In this document: positions 1 to 5,443 of the stretch, in pieces | How positions within the stretch are numbered: position 1 is the stretch's first letter | How the letters are laid out: each line of letters starts with the position of its first letter | Source: DATKKX01 sp035542775 | GTDB lineage: Bacteria > Planctomycetota > Phycisphaerae > UBA1845 > UTPLA1 | DNA: 7,543 bases | Assembly (NCBI GenBank): GCA_035542775.1 | Contig: DATKKX010000290.1 | Location: forward strand, 1 to 7,543 | Reading direction: 5' to 3' | Position numbers and translations under genes: made by a program | Notes under the pieces: generated by a model | Database searches by the model: none | What the model saw: the letters and a program-made list of their open reading frames with translations, nothing else | Told to the model about the DNA's origin: nothing

Positions 1-1475
1 CGGCTCCTGTGTTCCGCCGGCTGCTTGCCGATCAGATCACGCCTGTCGGTGCGTTCCAGCGCATTGCCCGCGGCACAGATCGCGCGTTTCTCCTCGAAAG
101 CGTCGTCGGCGGCGAGCAGATCGCCCGGTACAGCTTCATCGGCGCCGCCCCCTCCGCGGTCTTCCGGGCACAAGGCGACATCGCCTCCATCGAGCGGACC
201 GACGGTTCCGTCGAGGTCCTCAACGCTGTCGCCGATCCGCTGGGTGAGCTGCGAAAGCTGCTCGATGATCGAGCCGCTGCTCCCTATGGCAGCGCCTACG
301 ACGGCCTCGTCACGCTGCCCCGCTTCACCGGCGGCGCCGTCGGCTACGCCGGTTACGACACCATCCGGTACTACGAGAATCTGCCGAACCCGCCGGCTGA
401 CGACCGCGGCCTGGACGATCTCGATTTCGGTATCTACGACCGCATGGTCATCTTCGATCACGTCAACAAGACCATCCTCGTCGTCGCTCAAGCCTCTCTG
501 GACGGAGGCGGCGCCGAGGCCGCCTACGCCGACGCCTGCCGCCGGATCGACGAACTGGTCGCCCGCCTGAGTCAGCCCTCCGCCGGTGTGGGCAGCGAAT
601 TGAACCTCGACGCTTCCCCGGTTGCTCGCTTCGACAGCAGCTTCGCCCGCGAGCGCTACGAGGATGCCGTGCGAAAGTCCATCGACTACATCCTCGCGGG
701 CGACATCTTTCAGGTCGTCCTTAGCCAGCGGCTCCGCGTGCCCTTCGCCGCCGAGCCGTTCGATATCTATCGCGCCCTCCGCGTGGTCAATCCTTCCCCG
801 TTCATGTTCTACCTGAAAAGCCCGCGGTGCATCCTGGTCGGCGCTAGCCCGGAGATCCTCTGCCGTGTCGAGGATGGCGTGATCACGAATCGCCCCCTGG
901 CCGGCACCCGGCATCGCGGTTCATCCGTCCGCGAGGACGCGGACCTCGAGCGCCAATTGCTCGCCGACCCCAAGGACCGCGCCGAGCACATCATGCTGGT
1001 CGATCTCGGCCGCAATGACGTCGGCCGTGTTGCCGAGCCCGGCAGCATCCGTCTGAGTAACGTCATGTCCGTCGAACGCTACAGCCACGTCATGCACATC
1101 AGCAGCACGGTCACGGGCAAGCTGGCCGCCGGCCGGACCGCGATGGATGCCCTGCGCACCTCGCTGCCTGTCGGCACAGTCAGCGGGGCTCCCAAAATCC
1201 GCGCCATGCAGATCATCGACGAGCTGGAACCGGTCCGCCGTGGCCCTTACGCGGGCGCCGTGGGTTACTTTGATTTTTCCGGCAACATGGACACCTGCAT
1301 CGCCCTGCGGACCATGGTGATCACGCCCGCCCAGGGGCCCGGCCAGTGGTTGGTCGACATCCAGGCCGGCGCCGGCATCGTTGCCGACAGCCGGCCCGCC
1401 GCGGAATATCAGGAGACGCTGAACAAGGCCCGCGCCCTGCTGACAGCCGTGGCCATTGCGCAAGATCGCTCCTAG
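1..1475 (+). CDS. trpE: Anthranilate synthase component I, 5' end outside window
   Basis: Catalyses chorismate + glutamine (or ammonia) to anthranilate, the first step of tryptophan synthesis, in the cytoplasm with the TrpG glutaminase. About 490 residues are visible (E. coli TrpE is 520). Counting from the GTG at 9, the N-terminal domain carries the LLES element at residues 28-31, part of the tryptophan feedback site. The chorismate-binding domain follows, with RPLAGTRHRG, DRAEHIMLVDLGRND, PVGTVSGAPKIRAMQII and the terminal QAGAGIVADS. GTG at 9 is open as a start, but the frame continues upstream to base 3, and Ala-Pro-Val-Phe-Arg matches the interior of TrpE N-termini, so the true start is probably off the edge. 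It ends with TAG. No trpG follows. The LLES element and the Trp-type ending favour TrpE over PabB. Confidence 0.95.
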   Translation, partial: APVFRRLLADQITPVGAFQRIARGTDRAFLLESVVGGEQIARYSFIGAAPSAVFRAQGDIASIERTDGSVEVLNAVADPLGELRKLLDDRAAAPYGSAYDGLVTLPRFTGGAVGYAGYDTIRYYENLPNPPADDRGLDDLDFGIYDRMVIFDHVNKTILVVAQASLDGGGAEAAYADACRRIDELVARLSQPSAGVGSELNLDASPVARFDSSFARERYEDAVRKSIDYILAGDIFQVVLSQRLRVPFAAEPFDIYRALRVVNPSPFMFYLKSPRCILVGASPEILCRVEDGVITNRPLAGTRHRGSSVREDADLERQLLADPKDRAEHIMLVDLGRNDVGRVAEPGSIRLSNVMSVERYSHVMHISSTVTGKLAAGRTAMDALRTSLPVGTVSGAPKIRAMQIIDELEPVRRGPYAGAVGYFDFSGNMDTCIALRTMVITPAQGPGQWLVDIQAGAGIVADSRPAAEYQETLNKARALLTAVAIAQDRS

Positions 1476-1495
1476 GCACGCGCGCCAACTATGAC

Positions 1496-1681
1496 GTGTC
1501 CCTCTCGCCGCTCCTCCTGATTCTCCTTACTCGCTCTGCCGTGCTGCTTTTCCGCCACCGCAAGCGCATTCTGCCGTACGCCTGCCGCAGTGACCTCACC
1601 GGCAATCTCAGCGGCCTGTGCTCGGAGTGCGGGACGGCCATCGCCGCGCAAATACAAAGACACGGAGAAGAAGGGGCATGA
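1496..1681 (+). pseudogene. Remnant of a membrane-anchored zinc-ribbon protein
   Basis: A 61-codon stretch from a GTG reads as a short hydrophobic segment (residues 4-19), a basic stop-transfer patch (RHRKR, 20-24) and then a degenerate zinc ribbon (30-49) with LTGNLSGLCSECGTAI. Planctomycete proteins often end in a membrane helix, a basic patch and C-x-x-C-G-Y-D-L-T-G-N...C-P-E-C-G. Here the second CxxC is intact (Cys42, Cys45), but the first knuckle is reduced to C-R-S-D-L, as if about three codons including one Cys were lost. No Shine-Dalgarno sequence precedes the GTG. The last codons run into the left arm of the palindrome at 1658. I read it as the 3' remnant of a larger gene. A small functional protein is possible but less likely. 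The family match is from memory of the motif. Confidence 0.45.
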
Positions 1682-1772
1682 ATGCCGAAGGATGAAGAGC
1701 TGGGCCTTGGCCGCGGGCAGTCCCGCGGCCCCCCATTTCATCCTTCAGCATTCATCCTTCTTCTCCGTGTCT
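1658..1772. repeat. Large nested inverted repeat between convergent genes
   Basis: The left arm (1658-1696) and right arm (1737-1772) are reverse complements over 36 nt, apart from a 3-nt insertion in the left arm (about 1675-1677) and one mismatch. Inside them is a second perfect 9-bp hairpin, GGCCGCGGG (1709-1717) and CCCGCGGCC (1722-1730), with a CAGT loop. The right arm, read on the minus strand, contains the tandem word GAAGGATGAA twice. The element sits between the 3' ends of trpE (+) and the DUF1573 selenoprotein candidate (-). It could act as a bidirectional transcription barrier, or be a mobile palindromic (MITE/REP-like) element. It has no coding capacity and no U-run typical of an intrinsic terminator. 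Confidence 0.85.
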
Positions 1773-1821
1773 GCACGGTGATCCCCCGGAATCTCCCCGG
1801 GGCTCTATTCGTCGATCGATC

Positions 1822-3459
1822 CTAGCTCTTCGGCTTATTCTCGCCTGCCGCAGGTTGCGCGCCAGCCGCTGGTTTTGCTTCCGCGGGAGCTTGCGCACCG
1901 GCGGGCGGCTGAGCAATGTTGGGCGGCTTCGGCGTTGAAGGCGGCTGTGTTCCGGCAGGGGCCGGAGCACCACCGGGCGCCTTTGCGCCCGCGGGCGGTT
2001 GCCTGCCTGCTGGAGTTCCCGCGCCTGCCGGTGCCGCACCGGGAACGGGGGTGCCTTGAATCTTTGATCCTCCCGCAGTCGGTGTAAGCGTGGCGCGAAT
2101 CTGGCCCTGTCCCGGCGCCCCGGCCGCGGCCGGTTGAGCCGCCGGCGGCGTGGTCGGTGCCTTCAACTGCGTCACCGGCACGGTCAATAACGGCACAGTC
2201 GGATTGTTCGTCTTGATGGTGATCTTGTCCCCCGTGGGCGGAGGCTTGTATCCGGCTGGCACATCGACCACGAGCTGGTACGTCATCCCCGGCTGTGTTT
2301 CATTGAGCGCCACTTTCAAGTCGGGATTCGATGCTTCCAGACCCGAAAGCTGCACAGGCGTCTTGCTGTTGTTTCTCACGAAGAGTTGCCGGTTCAACGC
2401 CGTCGATATGTCCGCCGGTAACGACAGGCTCGATGGCATCACTTCTACCTCTGGCGCCACCACTGCGCTCACCGGCACGGACAGCGTCGGCATGTCCTTC
2501 ACTCCCGTCGATATCTCAATCGTGCCGGCGTTGTTGCCAGGCTTCAATGGCGGTACCATCGTCACCAGCAGTTCGAACTTCTTCCCCGGCTCGATCACTG
2601 ACGTCTCCGCCTTGAAGGCCGGGTTGGTGCTGCGGACGTTGGTTAACTCGGCGCTCGCCTCCACGTTATTGGTGATAGTGAGTTTCTGAGTCTGTGTCGC
2701 ATCCTCCGCCTTGTCCGACGTCATCCTCCCGAACGACGCTGACGGCGGCTGAACTTCCAGGGCCACCCAGACGTCGCCCGCGATGCCCAGCTTGATCATG
2801 GCCCCCTCTCCAGGGGCGTTCGTGTAAACGGTGATGATCTTGGTCTGCCGGCCGCCATGCGTTCCGAGGTTGATCTTGACAGGGATCTTGCCTGATTCGC
2901 CGGGCTGCACGATCCGGTCATACTGACCGGCCACGGTGCAGCCTCAGGAAGGCTTGACGGACAGAATCTCCAGCGGGCCGTTTCCCGTGTTGGTGAACCA
3001 GAAATCATGGAGCACTTGCTGCCCCGCGGCAACCTTTCCAAAATCGTATTCCGCTACGTCGAACTTGATCCCCGGTACCTCGCCTGGCTTCAACTGCACG
3101 GTGGGGCTGGGGATGGCGGGTTGGCCGGCCGCCGCGCCTCTGGCCTCGTCTGCGGGGTTGGGCGGGCCCATCTGTGGTTGCGCCTGGACTGGCTTGATGG
3201 GTATCGTCTGCTGACCGGCGGGTTGAGCCTGGACCGTGCCGGGCTTGGGCGCCGCCGGCTGCTGCGCCGCGGGTTGTTGGCCGCTCGGCGGTTGCCCCGC
3301 CAGTTGCTGCATGTTGGAGACCTTGTTCGGCGCCGCCGTCCCCGGGGCCTCGGGCTTGGGCTGGGCGAACGCGGCTTGCCGTTCGGCGCTCCACGCAAGC
3401 ATCGCCACCGCGATGAACAACGTCTTCACCAGAAACCTCAATGGCCTGGTCTGAATCAT
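1822..3459 (-). CDS. Exported DUF1573 / Ig-like protein, probable selenoprotein (UGA = Sec172)
   Basis: One 545-residue protein if the TGA at 2944-2946 is read as selenocysteine. Residues 1-32 form a signal peptide (hydrophobic core about 9-25, cleavage after A-F-A). A Pro/Ala/Gln-rich linker runs to about 130. A DUF1573 domain spans about 131-230, with the family's S-C-G-C-T motif here reading S-U-G-C-T (U172, C174). Two further Ig-like repeats cover about 231-425 and a Pro/Ala/Gly-rich tail ends the protein. ATG at 3457-3459 follows GAGGAG by 10 nt, and the final stop is TAG. The adjacent paralogue at 3706-5022 is colinear and has Cys at the TGA position. A hairpin with SECIS geometry starts directly after the TGA. 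The role of DUF1573 is unknown to me; U-x-C suggests a thiol/selenol redox or metal-binding function outside the cytoplasm. Alternatives are a nonsense mutation or sequencing error. selA/B/C/D are not in the window. Confidence 0.78.
2903..2943 (-). promoter_or_regulatory. Bacterial SECIS-like hairpin directly after the UGA
   Basis: On the mRNA strand the first 8 nt after UGA, GGCUGCAC, pair perfectly with GUGCAGCC at the far end (2903-2910 in plus coordinates). After a 5/3-nt internal loop, CCGGUCA pairs with UGACCGG around a GUA loop. Twenty nucleotides separate the UGA from the apical loop, and G is the first loop base, with GU as in E. coli fdhF. Bacterial SECIS elements lie in the coding region just 3' of UGA and bind SelB through the apical stem-loop. 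CCUGA (2944-2948), which includes the UGA, can also pair with UCAGG (2891-2895) as an outer helix. Seen: the pairing. Inferred: SelB recognition. Confidence 0.72.
2944..2946 (-). other. In-frame TGA, putative selenocysteine codon
   Basis: This is the only stop codon between the ATG at 3459 and the TAG at 1822. It lies between Ser171 and Gly-Cys-Thr. The sister gene has TGC at the equivalent codon (4600-4602). TGA is a terminator for the sister gene (3706), the SGNH-SecD gene (5444) and rmlB (7081), so the genome is not using TGA as a sense codon in general. Confidence 0.75.
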
Positions 3460-3469
3460 GGCATCAATA

Positions 3470-3475
3470 CTCCTC
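3470..3475 (-). promoter_or_regulatory. Ribosome binding site of the selenoprotein candidate
   Basis: GAGGAG lies 10 nt upstream of the ATG at 3457-3459. The leader around it (AATAGAGGAG) and the first codons (Met-Ile-Gln-Thr) are shared with the paralogue at 5022, which supports this start for both genes. Confidence 0.75.
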
Positions 3476-3529
3476 TATTGCTCACACTCTCGATTCCGCC
3501 GGTTAGCGCGCTGCTCCGGCGGGTGGTCG

Positions 3530-3596
3530 CTTATAACCTATACAGTAACCGAAAGAAGGCCGGCCGTAGCGACCGCCGATGTAACACCTGTGTAAC
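3530..3596 (-). promoter_or_regulatory. Upstream region with GTTAC direct repeats and AT-rich -10-like box
   Basis: On the minus strand two GTTAC words (plus 3592-3596 and 3581-3585) are 11 bp apart, one helical turn. A third lies at 3545-3549, followed by TATAGG and TATAAG (the latter at 3530-3535), about 70 nt before the start codon. The paralogue has the same 11-bp GTTAC pair at almost the same distance from its start (about 120 nt) and the same TATAAGCG word. Tandem half-sites with 11-bp periodicity are typical of OmpR/PhoB-type response regulators. The promoter assignment is tentative, as no clear -35 box is visible. Confidence 0.4.
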
Positions 3597-3610
3597 GACC
3601 CGATCGCGAG

Positions 3611-3636
3611 CATGCTGTGCGCGATACAACAGCATG
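3611..3636. repeat. 8-bp inverted repeat between the DUF1573 paralogues
   Basis: CATGCTGT (3611-3618) and ACAGCATG (3629-3636) are perfect reverse complements separated by 10 nt. The repeat is 70 nt beyond the stop of the 3706-5022 gene and just upstream of the GTTAC repeats of the next gene. It could end the first transcript or be an operator. There is no U-run in either direction, so an intrinsic terminator call is weak. Confidence 0.35.
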
Positions 3637-3705
3637 GGGTCCGCAGTTCGCCCCCCCACCAATGACCGTAGGCGACCTGATCTGTCAGCAGGGCTCCACT
3701 TGCAC

Positions 3706-5022
3706 TCATGGGGTTGCCCCTCGCAAGGGGTTCGCGGCCGGCGTTTTACCCGTCGCGGGTCCGGACGTGCTGCGCTGGCTTGTCGCGGCCGCCGGTGCGG
3801 CAGCGGGTGTGTTTGGCAACTGCACGATCGGCACGGTCAGCACCGGTACGCGGGAACTGTTCGTCTTGATCGTGATCTTGTCTCCGCCCGGAGAAAGCTT
3901 GAATCCCGCCGGCACCTCCACCGAGAGGCGGTACGTCCTGCCCGCCAACATCTCATCAAGCGTTGTCTTCAAGCTGGGATTGGAGACTTCCACCCCCGAA
4001 AGCTGTATGGGCCCCTCAGTATTGTTCTTGATGGAGAATTGCCGCTTTACATCCGTTGGGATACCAGCCGACAGCGCCAGGCTCGTCGGTGTGATCTCGA
4101 TGTCTGGAGCCACGAATACGTTCACCGGTATGGACAGGCTCGGCATGTCCTTGAGCCCCGTCGTCAGGTTGATCGTCCCCGAATTGCTCCCTGGCTTCAG
4201 GGTTGACGCCACCGAAACGCGCAGCTCGAACTTCTGGCCGGGCTCGATCACCGCGAGCTCCGCCTTGAAAGCGGGACTGCTGCTGTGGATGTCCTTCAAT
4301 TCCAGGGGCCGCTCCGCTAGTTGATTCGTGATACTCACCTTTTGCGCGCGTGTCGGGTCCTTGGCCTCTTCCGGCGTCAACCGGCCGAACGTCGCGCTAG
4401 GCGGCTCCACCTCCACCGGGCTCCAGACCTCGCCCTGCAGGCTCAACTTGACCGTGGCTCCATCGCCCGGCGCATTTGTGTACACTGTGATGGCCTTGTT
4501 GATCCGACCGCCGTGCATTCCCACGCTCAGCGTGGTCGGAATCTTGCCGGTTTCCTTCGGTTGCACGATGCGATCATATTGACCGGTGACCGTGCACCCG
4601 CAGGAAGGCTTGACGCTGAGTATCTCCAGCGGCCCATTCCCCGTATTGGTGAACCAGAAATCATGGCTCACCTGTTGCCCTACGGTGGCCCGCCCGAAAT
4701 CGTAATCCGCGGCGTCGAGCTTGATGCCCGGTACTTCCCCCGGCTTCAGTTGCACCGTCGGGGCCGGGATCCCTAATTTCCCGGACGCCCCGCCTTTGGC
4801 CTCCTCCGCGGGATTGGATGGTTCCGTTGGCGGCTTGGCCGGGGGCGGCTCAGCAGTCGATGGAGGCTGAACGGCCGGCTGCTCCGCCGTGGGTGGATTC
4901 TGCGCTGGTGATTCCGGCTTCGCCTGGGCCAGTGCGCCGTTCTGCTGGCCCCCACACACCAGCACGGCTATGGCAATGGTCAAGACAATTGTCGAAGATC
5001 TGAATAGCTTGGTCTGAATCAC
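3706..5022 (-). CDS. Exported DUF1573 / Ig-like protein, Cys paralogue
   Basis: 438 residues. The signal peptide is residues 1-32 (hydrophobic 10-23, cleavage after A-L-A). A Pro/Glu/Ala-rich linker runs to about 99. The DUF1573 domain spans about 100-200, with Ser140-Cys141-Gly-Cys143-Thr, and two Ig-like repeats follow to about 395. The short tail lacks the long Pro/Ala extension of its neighbour. It is colinear with the 1822-3459 product over the signal peptide and all three Ig-like units, so the pair arose by tandem duplication. The start is GTG at 5020-5022, chosen because GAGGAG precedes it by 9 nt and the leader and first residues match the sister gene. The stop is TGA. It probably acts in the periplasm or on the cell surface; the function is not known to me. 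The VLVC segment in the signal peptide is not a proper lipobox. Confidence 0.88.
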   Translation of the reverse strand: MIQTKLFRSSTIVLTIAIAVLVCGGQQNGALAQAKPESPAQNPPTAEQPAVQPPSTAEPPPAKPPTEPSNPAEEAKGGASGKLGIPAPTVQLKPGEVPGIKLDAADYDFGRATVGQQVSHDFWFTNTGNGPLEILSVKPSCGCTVTGQYDRIVQPKETGKIPTTLSVGMHGGRINKAITVYTNAPGDGATVKLSLQGEVWSPVEVEPPSATFGRLTPEEAKDPTRAQKVSITNQLAERPLELKDIHSSSPAFKAELAVIEPGQKFELRVSVASTLKPGSNSGTINLTTGLKDMPSLSIPVNVFVAPDIEITPTSLALSAGIPTDVKRQFSIKNNTEGPIQLSGVEVSNPSLKTTLDEMLAGRTYRLSVEVPAGFKLSPGGDKITIKTNSSRVPVLTVPIVQLPNTPAAAPAAATSQRSTSGPATGKTPAANPLRGATP

Positions 5023-5031
5023 GGCTTCATT

Positions 5032-5037
5032 CTCCTC
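5032..5037 (-). promoter_or_regulatory. Ribosome binding site deciding the GTG start at 5022
   Basis: GAGGAG sits 9 nt before GTG 5020-5022. An ATG lies closer, between the site and the GTG, but it is out of frame and reads only three codons (ATG AAG CCG TGA). The GTG is therefore the start, in register with the ATG of the sister gene. Confidence 0.7.
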
Positions 5038-5097
5038 TATTCGACTTGCGCCCGTTCTCCCTGTGCGCTGCCGGGCCCGGTTCCCCCCGGCCTTACG

Positions 5098-5157
5098 CTT
5101 ATAGACTAACAGAGGAAACGGTTTTCAAGACGGCCTGCAGCGTAACGACCTTGTAAC
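5098..5157 (-). promoter_or_regulatory. Promoter region with GTTAC direct repeats
   Basis: On the minus strand GTTAC occurs at plus 5153-5157 and 5142-5146, 11 bp apart. Further down, TTGAAA (5123-5128) is a plausible -35 box, and TCTATA/TATAAG (about 5098-5105) a plausible -10 box with a 17-19 bp spacer. The arrangement parallels that in front of the selenoprotein candidate, with GTTAC about 120 nt and TATAAGCG about 75 nt before the start. Confidence 0.45.
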
Positions 5158-5221
5158 GTCCGATCCCAGCGTGGCTGAGCCGTGCCCGAGATGCGGCCCC
5201 GCCGCCCTGACCGCGAATTGG

Positions 5222-5251
5222 TTGACGGCTGGCGCTACCCCCCCTGAGAAT
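5222..5251 (+). promoter_or_regulatory. Putative promoter of tRNA-Leu
   Basis: TTGACG (5222-5227) matches the sigma-70 -35 consensus at five of six positions. GAGAAT (5246-5251) matches the -10 consensus at four of six, with an 18-bp spacer. Transcription would start about 6 nt before the mature tRNA. Confidence 0.4.
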
Positions 5252-5263
5252 GCACCGGTCGCC

Positions 5264-5345
5264 GCGCGAGTGGCGGAACTGGCAGACGCGCAGGATTTAG
5301 GTTCCTGTGGGGAAACCCGTGGGGGTTCGAGTCCCCCCTCGCGCA
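5264..5345 (+). tRNA. tRNA-Leu, anticodon UAG (reads CUA family codons)
   Basis: Full cloverleaf: the acceptor stem GCGCGAG (5264-5270) pairs with CTCGCGC (5338-5344), with discriminator A5345. The anticodon stem CAGGA/TCCTG (5291-5295/5303-5307) encloses a 7-nt loop with TAG at 5298-5300. A long variable arm (about 5308-5320) is typical of class II tRNA-Leu. The T stem is GGGGG/CCCCC (5321-5325/5333-5337) around TTCGAGT. CCA is not encoded. Confidence 0.96.
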
Positions 5346-5443
5346 GTCAACTGCTATCCTATTAGGCCCGCGTCCGCCGCCGCTTGCCGGGCTCGGCCGG
5401 CGACATTCCGCTATCGCCATCTTCACGCGCGCTGCGAGAAAGT

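Noticed and set aside
1658..1772. CRISPR-like array
   Set aside because: Only two inverted arms and one inner hairpin are present, with no series of direct repeats separated by spacers.
1784..1802. Hairpin CCCCGG/CCGGGG as an intrinsic terminator of the selenoprotein candidate
   Set aside because: The stem is only 6 bp with a 7-nt loop and there is no U-run on the minus strand after it.
1822..2934. Treating the downstream part of the left DUF1573 gene as a separate protein starting at GTG 2934
   Set aside because: It would begin in the middle of the DUF1573 domain, has no Shine-Dalgarno sequence and no signal peptide, and is in frame with the upstream 171 codons.
2944..2946. TGA as a simple nonsense mutation or genome-wide sense codon
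   Set aside because: The exact Cys-motif position, the hairpin and the lack of other decay argue against random mutation, though it is not excluded. TGA ends other intact genes here, so global recoding does not fit.
3007..4206. Long plus-strand open frame of 399 codons
   Set aside because: It is antisense to two well-supported DUF1573 genes and spans their intergenic region, has no recognisable domain, and reflects the GC-rich codon pattern. The same applies to 2150-2689, 3617-4324 and 6074-6835 on the plus strand.
4951..4959. Lipobox in the signal peptide of the 3706-5022 protein
   Set aside because: The residue before the Cys in VLVC is Val, not Gly/Ala/Ser, and a good signal peptidase I site (A-L-A) lies nine residues later, at the same position as in the sister protein.
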